Below, in pieces: positions 1 to 8,620 of a DNA stretch of 64,000 nt. The notes below the pieces were generated by a model. That model was not told the origin of the DNA. It made no database searches and saw only the letters and a list, made by a program, of their open reading frames with translations. Source of the DNA: Sphingomonadaceae bacterium (GTDB taxonomy: Bacteria > Pseudomonadota > Alphaproteobacteria > Sphingomonadales > Sphingomonadaceae); assembly GCA_025359445.1 (NCBI GenBank), contig JANYGB010000037.1, positions 1 through 64,000 on the forward strand, written 5' to 3'. Numbering within the stretch: the first letter of the stretch is position 1; each line of letters starts with the position of its first letter. The translations under genes and the position numbers were made by a program.

Positions 1-2
1 TC

Positions 3-2585
3 GGCCCGGTCAATGCGACCAGCGGCAACGGCATCTTCGCGCTGTCGACCGGCGGCAATGTCACGGTCAATGCGGGCAATGTCACTTCGACCGGCAACAC
101 CGCGATCATCGCCCAGCAGACCAAGCTCACCGGCACCGGCACGATCGATGTAGCCGCAGGTAATGTCTCGGGTACCACCGGCATTATAGTGAACAACAGC
201 GGTACCGGCGCGGTCACGATCGTCTCCAATGGTACGGTAATCGGCACCGCCGCCGAGGGCATCTTGGTCACTGCCCCAACTGGTGGATTGGTCAACATTA
301 CGGCCACCAAGAGCGTGACCGGTGCAACGGTTGGCATCAAGGCAACTGGTAACGGCAATACACTGGCGACAATCAACGGCGGCACGACATCTGGCACGGT
401 GGGTGCTGCGCTTACGTCCAATTCGGGCAATGCTGTGCTGACACTTGCCACTGGAACCGCGGTAGCTGGCACTGCCGGGAACGGTGCAACTCTGATCGCC
501 GCCAACGGCGCGTCCGTGGTCAATGCCGGTGCGATCAAGGGCTCGTCCTCGGGACTTGTCGCGACTGCAGCTGGCGTCAATGGCATCAGCGTCACAGGTG
601 CCGGTAGTTTCACCGGTCAGGCCGGTGATGCGATCAACGTTTCGAGCACCGGCTCGGGTCCCATCGCGATATCACTCACCGGTGCCGTGACGGCGACTAA
701 CGGATCGGGCATCGTCACAACATCGCTCGGTGGCGCGACCACGGTCACCGTGGCCGGCAAGGTCACGGCTGTGGGTGCTGGATCGACCGGCATCAAGGGC
801 ACCTCGACCACTGGCAACATTACCGTCAATGTCGCGGCGACGGGCAACATCGACCCGGTCATCGGTGTCGATCTGACTACGGTTAGCGGCGCGCTTGCAG
901 TGAACAACCTCGGCCTGATCACCGGCACCACTACTGGCGTCAAGCTGGTCGCCACTGGTTCCGGTACCGCAACGATCACCAACTCGGGAACGATCACCGG
1001 AGGCACCAATGCGGTGATCGGCACGCTGGCTGGCGGGGCCTTCAACATCTTCAACACGGGTACGATGAACGGTGCGGTTGTCGTCTCCGGATCGAATTTG
1101 GCCACCTCGGTGCTCAGCAACGCGGGTACCTGGAACGCCATCGGCGCATCGAGCTTCAATGGTTCGTGGACCAACAGCGGGACGACCAACGTCGCCAATA
1201 CGGCCTCGATCACCATTTTCGGGCCGAGCACCAACACCGCTTCGGGGGTTATCCGCTTTGCCGGCAATGGTACGCTGGTCACCAACCTCACCAATTCGGG
1301 CCTGCTCGATGCCCGCAATGGCACCGCTGGCCAAGTCATAACACTTACGGGTAATTATATCGGCGGCGGCACGGTCGGGCTCGACGCGGCCATCGCGACC
1401 AACAGCGCCGATCGACTGGCGATCAGCGGCACGGCCACTGGCACTACGAACGTGCTTATCAACGTGCTCAGTCAGGGGGTGCTGCCTACCGGTTTCTTGC
1501 CGATGGTGACAGTCGGAGGCGGAACACCCGCGCTGACCACATTCACTTCGGCACCGCTATCCACCATAGGGGTTTTCACCGAGGTGTTCGGCGTAAATCC
1601 TTTGAATGCAAACCAGTTCGGCATCGTCCAGACCCTTAACCCAAGCTCCACCCAACTTGCCCAGCTATCGACGGTTGCCGGTTCCGTCTCGATGCTGCTC
1701 GATGGTCCGGCAAGCGTGCTGGTGAGCGACCGGACCGACCGCGCCATCCAGTTCGGCGTGTGGGGCCGCGGCTCGGCGGGCGACCTGAATCAGGATATGT
1801 CGACCAGTTTTGGCGCGTCCGGGTTCGCTACGACGGTCACCCAGCGCGTCCACACCAGCTACTACACCCTGCAAACCGGGTTCGACTTCGGGTTGATGGG
1901 AATCGGCGGCAGCCTCAACTTGCATGTTGGGGTAACTGGCGGCCGCTACGGAGCGTCGTCGAAGGTTCCGGGCGGAACGACCCAGATCACTGCGGATTTC
2001 CTCGGTGGCTACGTCGCCATTACCGGCGGAGGGTTGCAGATCGACGGTACCTATCGGCGCGAATGGCGTGACTACACGATCCAAAACAGCTCGTTGATCT
2101 CGGTCGGACAAGTGACGACCAAGGGCACGGCCTGGGCCGGATCTGTCAATGCTGCTTACAAGCTGAGCGTCGGTAGCTTCTTCATCAAGCCTGCGGTCGG
2201 TTATTCGTTCGGGTCGAGCAAGATCGATCCATTTGCGATCAACGCACTGACCACGGTGACGCCGCGTGACGACAAGACCGGGATGCTGCGCTTTGGCGGC
2301 ACGCTCGGCTGGGAAGGAGAGGTTTCTCCGAATTTGATCATGGCACCTTATGTCGGGGTATTCGGTCTCCACAGCACCTCCAACACCGAGGCGACCGACC
2401 TGGTGTTTGGCACCTCGGCCCTGACCTCCGAAACGACAAGTTTCAAGAACACTATGCAGGTCGTCGCCGGGCTCGACATGCACGATCCGGAGAACAAGAT
2501 CGGTGTCTTCACACGTGCCAGCTTCTACACCTCCCACGGGGTGACTGGTGCAAGCTTCAGCGTAGGAGGAAGGATCAACTTCTGA
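3..2585 (+). CDS. Autotransporter adhesin, 5'-truncated by the window edge
   Basis: The frame is open from base 3 with no start in view, so this is the C-terminal part (860 residues seen) of a larger surface protein. The first ~500 residues are low-complexity Gly/Ser/Thr/Asn/Val repeats of the type 'NSGTITGGT', typical of the beta-helical passenger of type V secreted autotransporters. From about base 1690 the character changes to an alternating aromatic/hydrophobic beta-barrel with segments such as FGVWGRGSAGDL and IDGTYRREWRDY, and the chain ends in GGRINF, the terminal Phe expected of an outer-membrane barrel recognised by BAM. Family knowledge: the barrel exports the passenger to the cell surface. 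The ligand cannot be told from the sequence. A strong hairpin follows the stop. Confidence 0.9.
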   Translation, partial: GPVNATSGNGIFALSTGGNVTVNAGNVTSTGNTAIIAQQTKLTGTGTIDVAAGNVSGTTGIIVNNSGTGAVTIVSNGTVIGTAAEGILVTAPTGGLVNITATKSVTGATVGIKATGNGNTLATINGGTTSGTVGAALTSNSGNAVLTLATGTAVAGTAGNGATLIAANGASVVNAGAIKGSSSGLVATAAGVNGISVTGAGSFTGQAGDAINVSSTGSGPIAISLTGAVTATNGSGIVTTSLGGATTVTVAGKVTAVGAGSTGIKGTSTTGNITVNVAATGNIDPVIGVDLTTVSGALAVNNLGLITGTTTGVKLVATGSGTATITNSGTITGGTNAVIGTLAGGAFNIFNTGTMNGAVVVSGSNLATSVLSNAGTWNAIGASSFNGSWTNSGTTNVANTASITIFGPSTNTASGVIRFAGNGTLVTNLTNSGLLDARNGTAGQVITLTGNYIGGGTVGLDAAIATNSADRLAISGTATGTTNVLINVLSQGVLPTGFLPMVTVGGGTPALTTFTSAPLSTIGVFTEVFGVNPLNANQFGIVQTLNPSSTQLAQLSTVAGSVSMLLDGPASVLVSDRTDRAIQFGVWGRGSAGDLNQDMSTSFGASGFATTVTQRVHTSYYTLQTGFDFGLMGIGGSLNLHVGVTGGRYGASSKVPGGTTQITADFLGGYVAITGGGLQIDGTYRREWRDYTIQNSSLISVGQVTTKGTAWAGSVNAAYKLSVGSFFIKPAVGYSFGSSKIDPFAINALTTVTPRDDKTGMLRFGGTLGWEGEVSPNLIMAPYVGVFGLHSTSNTEATDLVFGTSALTSETTSFKNTMQVVAGLDMHDPENKIGVFTRASFYTSHGVTGASFSVGGRINF

Positions 2586-2604
2586 CGCTTGAGGGGCGCG
2601 TGGT

Positions 2605-2647
2605 GGTTTAGTGTCGAGCCGCTGGAATGGCGGCTTGACACTAAACC
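2605..2647 (+). terminator. Long hairpin after the autotransporter gene
   Basis: An 11-bp perfect stem (GGTTTAGTGTC / GACACTAAACC) continues through a further 6 pairs to a short loop, starting 20 bases after the stop codon. There is no T-tract behind it, so it may be a 3' mRNA stabiliser or a Rho-assisted terminator rather than an intrinsic one. Confidence 0.55.
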
Positions 2648-2868
2648 GGGCTCGACATCTGCCATTCTGGGCCCAGCCCAAAATTTCTGCTCGGACACTT
2701 CCTGAATGGGCATTGTCAAAGCAAATGCACCGCCATTTGCCAGATTGGTTAGCCGGATCTGCGACGACACCTCGATCTGTTTACTGACCTGTTTTGTTCT
2801 TAGATTGTATCGGCAGAATGCTAGCGCCCACTCAACGATGTGAGGCAAAAATCTCGGCCGCGAACCAA

Positions 2869-3009
2869 ATGCTGGTTAGTTTGACAGTACCCTATCGACG
2901 AGTAGATCACCCGATCGCGTTTTGGCTCTGGATGGCTTTCAACGCGTTGATTGGAATCTCTGCGCTGTATTGGGCTGCGGTAGGGTACAAAAATAACCCG
3001 ATAGATTGA
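2869..3009 (+). CDS. Possible small membrane protein (doubtful)
   Basis: A 46-residue frame containing one hydrophobic segment (FWLWMAFNALIGISALYWA) between a basic N-terminus and a short polar tail, as in single-pass mini-proteins. An in-frame ATG also exists at 2818. No convincing ribosome binding site is seen before either start. I do not recognise it. The 2586-2868 gap upstream holds only the hairpin and no other supported gene. Confidence 0.2.
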   Translation: MLVSLTVPYRRVDHPIAFWLWMAFNALIGISALYWAAVGYKNNPID

Positions 3010-3097
3010 TGTCTGGTTACCACCCCAATTGCGCCTTAGCGGTACGTCGCCGAACGACTCGATTGCGGAAGTAGGGACGCACTGGCAGGATAGAGCC

Positions 3098-3313
3098 ATG
3101 AGCGAAGAGCCACTATCAATCCCACCTTGCTGCTTTTGCGGCAGTCCAGATTATTCGGGGGTTGATCCAACTTACATGCAAGTCGGGACGCGTAGCGAAG
3201 TCACAAAATCGTGGTGGTGCCACACCGCGTGTTTCGAGCGACGGCTCCCTGAACTTCCTGCACCGTGGAACGTCTACGACTACGAACAAGACACTGGTCG
3301 ACCGTTCGACTAG
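3098..3313 (+). CDS. Small zinc-ribbon-like hypothetical protein
   Basis: This 71-residue protein starts at the ATG at 3098, which has AGGA 8 bases upstream. An earlier in-frame ATG at 3029 would add a poorly coding-like leader. It has a CCFCG knuckle near the N-terminus and a WWCHTACFE pair about 30 residues later, i.e. a Cys-x2-Cys ... Cys-x3-Cys/His arrangement likely to bind zinc. No family is recognised and no partner gene is evident. It stands alone between the autotransporter and a convergent MOSC gene. Confidence 0.5.
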   Translation: MSEEPLSIPPCCFCGSPDYSGVDPTYMQVGTRSEVTKSWWCHTACFERRLPELPAPWNVYDYEQDTGRPFD

Positions 3314-3406
3314 ATGTCCGCTTTCCACCCCTAATCAGTCATGCAGAACGTCGAGCGGGCGGCTCTGTAGCGGCCGATCGTTCGGGTCCGAATTTGTCCG
3401 CGCGGC

Positions 3407-3949
3407 CTAGACCGGGCCGAGCGGCTCGTGGACCAGCGGAACCGATTCAAGCGTGATTACGTCTCCGACAACGATCTCCCCACCAGTGACAACTACCGCC
3501 ATAACTCCGGCCTTGCGGACCAGTTCGCCGTTCGCGTCACGGTCAAGCGTCGCAGCCATCAGCCCCGGAGCCAGTCCATTAAGCTGGCGGCACGGATTGC
3601 GCAGGCCGGTGATCTCGATCACCGCTTCTCCGCCAAGCCGCAGCCGTGTTCCCGCGGACAAGCCGAGCAGGTTGATGCCCCGTGTCGTCACGTTCTCGCC
3701 CATTTGTCCAGGCGCGATCGCGAAGGCCCGTCCCGCCAGTTCGTCGAACAACTCGGCGTGGATCAGGTGGACCTGCCGCAGGTTGGGCTGGTTCGGGTTC
3801 TGCTCCATGCGTGAGAGATGCTGCACCGTGCGTCCGGCGTGCGCATCGCCTGCGACGCCCAGCCCGGCAAATAGCGTGAGCGAGCGCGCCGGCTGCTTTG
3901 AGAAGCGGTGGGTGGCATCGCGGGCGAGGCCGATGATGGTGGCAGACAT
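3407..3949 (-). CDS. MOSC domain-containing protein
   Basis: A 180-residue protein starting MSATIIGLARD. The MOSC fold is indicated by the motif order GDAHAG, then LRQVHLIHAELFDEL, then GQMGENVTTRGI, then GLRNPCRQL with the conserved Cys, as in molybdenum-cofactor sulfurase C-terminal (YiiM-like) proteins that handle sulfur or Moco-bound substrates. The stand-alone length fits the small MOSC class. The reading frame remains open upstream to 4150 only because it crosses a GC-rich palindromic repeat; the start at 3949 is preferred because the extra residues are repeat-encoded. The precise substrate is unknown. Confidence 0.85.
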   Translation of the reverse strand: MSATIIGLARDATHRFSKQPARSLTLFAGLGVAGDAHAGRTVQHLSRMEQNPNQPNLRQVHLIHAELFDELAGRAFAIAPGQMGENVTTRGINLLGLSAGTRLRLGGEAVIEITGLRNPCRQLNGLAPGLMAATLDRDANGELVRKAGVMAVVVTGGEIVVGDVITLESVPLVHEPLGPV

Positions 3950-3988
3950 GGGCGGGGCTTTAGCATTGTTCAAAGATGCCGACCATGG

Positions 3989-4094
3989 CTCCCCTCCCCG
4001 CGGGGAGGGGTTGGGTGGGGGAGTGAGGCGAAGGCGAGCGTCTACGTTGGTGTGGTACCCCCATCCCAAACCCTTCCCCACGGGGAAGGGCTTT
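3989..4094. repeat. GC-rich palindromic repeat (family A), intergenic copy
   Basis: A C/G hairpin (CCCCTCCCCGCGGGGAGGGG) plus TTGGGTGGGG on the left is answered by CCCATCCCAAACCC and a second C/G hairpin on the right, so the two ends form a large imperfect inverted repeat. It lies between the divergent MOSC and nitronate monooxygenase genes. The remaining 4095-4331 shows no recognisable gene or site. A relative of this element lies inside imuB at 25423-25541. Confidence 0.75.
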
Positions 4095-4331
4095 TGAGGA
4101 CGTGCGATTTTCCTACTCTCCGCGCGCCTGTTAATCTCCGCATATGGCAAGCCTTCTCGTACTTCCGCGCTTCATCAAACACCCTCAATCGCCATCAAAC
4201 TTTTTTCGACCAGGACTGTGGTCCAAGCGGTCCACGCCGCTGCAAAAGCAGCGACACCGCGCGCTCCCCCTCGACAGGGCAAAGTGGGTCTCATAGAGAA
4301 ACCGAAACCATATATGGGGGATTCTAAGACA

Positions 4332-5312
4332 ATGACGCTGCCCGCTCCGTTTGATCGCTTGCGCCTGCCCGTGATTGGATCGCCGCTGTTCATCATCTCC
4401 ACGCCGGATTTGGTGATCGCGCAATGCAAGGCCGGGATCATTGGCAGCTTCCCCGCGCTTAACGCACGGCCTTCGGGGGTGCTTGACGAATGGCTGCACC
4501 GGATCACCCAGGAACTGGCGGCGCACAACCGCGACAATCCGGATCGCCCGGCCGCGCCATTTTCGGTCAACCAGATCGTTCACAAATCGAACAACCGGCT
4601 GGAAGAAGACTATGAGGTGTGCGCCAAGTGGCAGGTGCCGCTGGTGATCACCTCACTCGGCGCGCGCGAAGACCTTAACCAGGCGGTGCACAAATGGGGC
4701 GGGATCGTGCTGCACGATGTGATCAACGACCGGTTCGCGCGCAAGGCGATCGAGAAGGGTGCGGACGGCTTGATCCCGGTCGCCGCCGGCGCTGGCGGAC
4801 ATGCCGGGGTGCTTTCGCCTTTCGCCTTGATGCAGGAAATTCGTCAGTGGTTCACCGGTCTGGTCGCGCTGTCAGGTTCGATCGCGAACGGCCATGCGAT
4901 CCTTGCCGCGCAGGCAATGGGTGCGGACTTTGCCTATATCGGCAGCCCGTGGATCGCGACGAAGGAAGCCAATGCGCAGGAAGGCTACAAGCAGGCGATT
5001 GTCGATGGGCGTTCGCAGGACATCGTCTATTCGAACCTGTTCACTGGCGTTCACGGCAATTACCTGCGGCCCTCGATCGTCAATGCCGGGCTCGATCCTG
5101 ACAACCTGCCGGTCAGCGATCCCTCCGCGATGAATTTCGGTTCGGGCGGCAACACCGAGGCCAAGGCGTGGAAAGACATCTGGGGATCGGGCCAGGGGAT
5201 CGGCGCGGTCGATGCGATCGACAGCGTGGCCGAACGCGTGGACAAGCTTGAGGATGAATACAACCAGGCGCGCAGCGAGCTGGCCGCCAAGGCGGGGATG
5301 AGCCTGACCTGA
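4332..5312 (+). CDS. Nitronate monooxygenase (2-nitropropane dioxygenase family)
   Basis: A 326-residue FMN-dependent TIM-barrel enzyme that oxidises alkyl nitronates. Visible landmarks are PVIGSPLFIISTPDLV at the N-terminus, PFSVNQIVHKSNNR, the glycine-rich flavin-phosphate segment GADGLIPVAAGAGGHAG, and GSIANGHAILAAQAMGADFAYIGS. These match bacterial class I nitronate monooxygenases. The ATG at 4332 is preferred, with GGGGG about 12 bases upstream; an ATG at 4314 would add six residues. It is convergent with the broken AHH gene and has no operon partners, so the physiological nitronate (perhaps propionate-3-nitronate) is inferred from the family only. Confidence 0.88.
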   Translation: MTLPAPFDRLRLPVIGSPLFIISTPDLVIAQCKAGIIGSFPALNARPSGVLDEWLHRITQELAAHNRDNPDRPAAPFSVNQIVHKSNNRLEEDYEVCAKWQVPLVITSLGAREDLNQAVHKWGGIVLHDVINDRFARKAIEKGADGLIPVAAGAGGHAGVLSPFALMQEIRQWFTGLVALSGSIANGHAILAAQAMGADFAYIGSPWIATKEANAQEGYKQAIVDGRSQDIVYSNLFTGVHGNYLRPSIVNAGLDPDNLPVSDPSAMNFGSGGNTEAKAWKDIWGSGQGIGAVDAIDSVAERVDKLEDEYNQARSELAAKAGMSLT

Positions 5313-5324
5313 CCATCCGCGCGG

Positions 5325-5894
5325 TCAATCGTTGCCAGGCAGCTGGGTCGCAGGCCACAGAACTGCGGCCATCGCATCAAGCTCGCTGAAATCGATTCCG
5401 CTGCCCAGCGGATCGTGGCGATTGAGCCGGAGCCGCCGGTGCTGGTCAAGCAGCCTGCGGCGCAGCGCCCGTTAGAGCAGTTCTAGCCGCTCATAAGCGA
5501 CTTGCAGAGCGCATTCCGGGGCACGCAGCCGCGTCGCTGCCCACACCGCTTCGATCTGGCCGACCCGTTCGATGACCATTGCGTTGTAGTTGCGGTGCGG
5601 TCCGCGATGCAGCGGCAGGCCGATCTTGAGCACCGCACGGTCGTTTGCTGGAAGCAGCAGCCCGTTGCGCCGGAAATCCTCGAAATCGACCTTGCTGCGC
5701 CCCAGTGCGTCAAACAGCGGCGTAAACGCCCGGCTGGTCAAAAGCTGGCGTGGAAGCAAATGATGGCGCTGCAACCCGGGATCGAAATCGGGGGAATCGG
5801 GGCGATTGACTGCGCGAAACGAAAGCGGCTGGCGGTCGGCCGCAATAAGACCAAGCCCTGAACGGGTCAGGTCTGACAAACGACTCTCAAGCAC
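5325..5894 (-). pseudogene. AHH-family (HNH/Endo VII) nuclease-like gene interrupted by one in-frame TAA
   Basis: The first 140 codons carry the AHH signature: LQRHHLLPRQLL, NGLLLPAND and PLHRGPHRNYNAMV, a treble-clef HNH-type nuclease fold used in bacterial toxins and stand-alone proteins. After ERLELL comes a TAA (bases 5472-5474). The same frame then continues for 48 codons with convincing protein sequence (RALRRRLLDQHRRLRL ... FSELDAMAAVLW) to a TGA at 5325. A single C-to-T change of a CAA Gln codon would explain it. The nuclease motif is upstream of the break, so a 140-residue product might still fold. It could also be a sequencing error. Confidence 0.7.
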
Positions 5895-5917
5895 AGGCTA
5901 CCCAATCCGTTGCGACC

Positions 5918-6670
5918 TCAACGCTCGATCGTAACGTCAAGTTGAGTGCCGCGCAGGTTGGGCATGACCCGCAAGGCTTCCCGATCCGGGCCAACGAAGG
6001 TGTGCGGACCGGTCAGCGGCTCGCTTTCGATCAGGGCGTGGATCAACCGCACGGCAATCCGCGCGATATCTGCCGTGACCAGCTTGGGATCAGGCAGGAA
6101 ACGCAATTCCTGTCCGGTCAGCAGGGCCAGCCCGACCGAAACGATCGATCCATCGCTCGTCCGTTCAAGTCAGGTCAGCCCAAGCGCGGGAAACGCCCCG
6201 TCAGCCAGCCAGTTACCCACCACCTTGCCGAAATAGGCGGGCGGCATCCAGCACCGCGCCGGGTTCCAGATCACCGCAACAGCTCCGGGCAAGGCGGCGA
6301 GCTGTGCCCCCAGCCCGGCAAGCACTCGGACTACCGGCAGCATGCCCATCGCATCAGCCAGATGCGGCCCGGGACTAAGCGAGATTGCCTCGCCCTCAGG
6401 CGCTTTTTCCAGGCCGAGCAATGCCCCGCCGACGGGCATCGGCACAGGTGCCGCCGGAGCAAGACCGGCGCAATCAAAAGTCAGGCCGGCCGACAGGAGT
6501 TCGGCCCAGCCTTCGGCCGGATCGGGTACATGGCTGAGTGCAAACCGCACCTTATCGCCGCCATTCGTTTGCGCCGCTGCCAGAGCTTGCAAGGCAGCGA
6601 CATCCGGCCGCCGCCCGTCCGCATATACTAGCGAAAGCACGGCGCTGTAATCCGCCTTTGAACTGTCCAT
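5918..6670 (-). pseudogene. DUF4261-like hypothetical protein interrupted by one in-frame TGA
   Basis: Starting MDSSKADYSAV, 166 codons run to ALGLT and a TGA at 6170-6172. The same frame then continues LERTSDGSIVSVGLALLTGQ... to a stop at 5918. The pattern W-NPARCWMPPAYF ... GAFPALGLT ... GLALLTGQELRF resembles DUF4261, in which the part after the break belongs to the domain core, so the truncated product probably does not fold normally. It lies 23 bases upstream of the broken AHH gene in the same direction. Function unknown. An assembly error is possible. Confidence 0.6.
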
Positions 6671-6800
6671 TGCAGCGCCGATGCCCAATTCCCTTATACC
6701 ATCGGATTGTCGATTTTTGACCTGTCGCACTTTTGCCGGGCGTTAGTCCAGTCCTCCAGCGCTAAATCGCTCGACTTCGGAGCATTCGGCACAATTACGG

Positions 6801-7316
6801 CTAGAAAATACCTTGTTCCAGCCCGCGGCCCATCGCTGCGCCAAGTTCACGGGCTTGCGCCAGTATTTTACGGGGCACATCTTTGGGGGCCATGATTTCT
6901 TCGGCTGACTGCGCGTGGAGGTTTACGATCATCGGCTCTGCCATCCGGCGCAGACGCCAGCCGGTGGCAATCCGGTCCAACTGGGCCTGCGCGCCATGGC
7001 CGTCGCTGCCCGCGGCGATCATGCTGGCGTAGGCCCGTCCTTCGATCCTCCCGAGTAGCGGATAATAGCAACGGTCGAACATTTCCTTCATCGCCCCGCT
7101 CATCGCCGCAAGGTTTTCAGGGCAAACGAACAGATAACCCTGCGCCGCCAATAAGTCGTCAGGCTCCACAGCGGCAGCGGCAAGCAGTCGCGCATGATCG
7201 CCCGCCCCCGCCGCAGCAGCCTCAGCCAGGGCGCGGCTCGCCCCGGTGCGGCTGTGCCACACGATCAGCAGCACGGCGGGGTTCAGCTTAACACCCCGCG
7301 CCGACCGCCGCGCCAA
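6801..7316 (-). CDS. Flavodoxin-family protein / NAD(P)H-dependent oxidoreductase
   Basis: A 171-residue protein with a flavodoxin-like fold: beta-1 LLIVWHSRTGASRALAEA includes the phosphate-binding S-x-T-G turn, followed by GYLFVCPENLAAMSGAMKEMFDR, the flavin-contact loop typical of WrbA/flavodoxin reductases. It probably binds FMN and transfers electrons to an unknown partner. The only ATG (7316) overlaps the 3' end of the upstream gene by 29 bases, which suggests translational coupling; the start is therefore not certain. The 6671-6800 spacer holds nothing recognisable. Confidence 0.75.
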   Translation of the reverse strand: MARRSARGVKLNPAVLLIVWHSRTGASRALAEAAAAGAGDHARLLAAAAVEPDDLLAAQGYLFVCPENLAAMSGAMKEMFDRCYYPLLGRIEGRAYASMIAAGSDGHGAQAQLDRIATGWRLRRMAEPMIVNLHAQSAEEIMAPKDVPRKILAQARELGAAMGRGLEQGIF

Positions 7317-8505
7317 TCAGTCCGCCAAGGCCTTTGGGTTTGCATTTTTTGGGAGCCTGCTGCTGCTCGGCTTCATTGGGCATGCCCGGCAGGTCCATCC
7401 AGCTGGTGGTCGAACGGTGCCGCACCCGCGCAGTCCACAGCAGGTTCCACGGCTCTTTGGCATTGGCGGGACGCGCCGGGTAAGAGAAATCCTCTTCGGG
7501 CCCGAATGCGGTCATCATACCCATGCGGAAATCGGCTCCGGCGCTGCGCACCTCTGCCGGAATCGTGCAGCTGGTCGTGGTCGGTGCCATCACGGTTCGA
7601 TCCCTGACCAGCCCCGCGACTTGCGCCGGGGTGAGCCAATCGCTCAGCCCGCCGCCGAACTGGCGCGATGCGCTGCTGGTCCACATCACCATATCGCCCA
7701 TCTGCCCGCCTTGCGCCATCTTGCCGCCGAACAGGAAGGCGAGGTAACCCGTCGCCGCCGGGACTGTATTCCAGGTCAGCAAGCTCGATCCGCTGGGGTT
7801 CTGGGTGGAGAAGGTTTTGAGCGGAGCCATGAAGTCCTGCGCGAGGTTGAACGAGATTTCGGGCGAATAATTGCCCGCAATCCGGTGCGCGCCAATCAGC
7901 GAGCTTTCAGCCTTGACCATTTTGCCATCTTCGGCTGGCCACCGCCCGAAAGTCTTGCTGTTCTGGAGCGTTGGGCCCCAATCGCGCAGCACCGTGCTGG
8001 ACCACATGCCCGGCGGCATCTGGCCCGCGCCCAGCTTGGCAAAATCGATGATCACCGGCTGACCCTTCGGCGCATGTTCGCCGCAGCCCCAGAAGATCAG
8101 CATGCGCCCGGTCGGCCTCTGGCCCTCGCGCTGACCAGGAAGCTGATCGGCCGGGCCGCGCTCCTGCACCGGGGTGACCAAGGCGACCGATTTGCCAAGT
8201 TTGGCACCTGGCGGCATGAAATGATCGGCTTTCGGACTTCCGTTCGGGGCCTGGCTCGATCCGAGCCGCAGCGACAGTTCGTGCTGAACCTTGTTGCCGC
8301 CGCCGCCGAACGCCATGCTCATCGCCCCGCCCATGCCGCCGCCCATCGCCGCAAAGCCCGAAACGGTGCCCGCGCGCATATCATAACGAGCAACCGGTCC
8401 GCTGGTCGGCGCGCGCTGCGCCAAAACCGGAATTGCTGCCAGAGCAACTATGCCGCCCGCCGCGCTCAGTCCTGCTGCGATTGCCAGTCTGCGATTGAAA
8501 GCCAT
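7288..8505 (-). CDS. Conserved secreted hypothetical protein, Gly/Met-rich N-terminus
   Basis: 405 residues. The start at 8505 is preceded by a GGGTGAG ribosome-binding site and followed by a signal peptide (MAFNRRLAIAAGLSAAGGIVALAAIPVLAQ). A Gly/Met tract (GGGMGGAMSMAFGGGG) precedes a body with LIFWGCGEHAPKGQPVIIDF and several Trp-rich beta segments, and the tail is KKCKPKGLGGLIGAAVGAGC. I do not recognise a characterised domain. It looks like an envelope protein and is probably co-transcribed with the flavodoxin gene, which it overlaps. Confidence 0.65.
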   Translation of the reverse strand: MAFNRRLAIAAGLSAAGGIVALAAIPVLAQRAPTSGPVARYDMRAGTVSGFAAMGGGMGGAMSMAFGGGGNKVQHELSLRLGSSQAPNGSPKADHFMPPGAKLGKSVALVTPVQERGPADQLPGQREGQRPTGRMLIFWGCGEHAPKGQPVIIDFAKLGAGQMPPGMWSSTVLRDWGPTLQNSKTFGRWPAEDGKMVKAESSLIGAHRIAGNYSPEISFNLAQDFMAPLKTFSTQNPSGSSLLTWNTVPAATGYLAFLFGGKMAQGGQMGDMVMWTSSASRQFGGGLSDWLTPAQVAGLVRDRTVMAPTTTSCTIPAEVRSAGADFRMGMMTAFGPEEDFSYPARPANAKEPWNLLWTARVRHRSTTSWMDLPGMPNEAEQQQAPKKCKPKGLGGLIGAAVGAGC

Positions 8506-8620
8506 GATCTCACCCCTGTTCTTTGACCCCACCAACATAACCGACGCCTGATCCAGAAAGTTGTCAATTGCTGCCAACTATTGCGCAGCGCTTTTGTTGT
8601 CGGCTGGCCTCGGCTAGGCA

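Noticed and set aside
617-1339. Long minus-strand frame (240 codons) opposite the autotransporter repeats
   Set aside because: It mirrors the repetitive passenger, is Pro/Val-rich with no domain, and the plus frame has clear autotransporter character to a barrel end.
6170-6172. TGA in the DUF4261-like gene as a selenocysteine codon
   Set aside because: No SECIS-like hairpin was noticed, no selenocysteine gene is nearby, and the neighbouring gene is broken by TAA, which cannot be explained that way.
5472-6172. Altered genetic code or general stop-codon readthrough
   Set aside because: The dozens of other genes in the window end at normal TAA, TAG and TGA codons at the expected family lengths.
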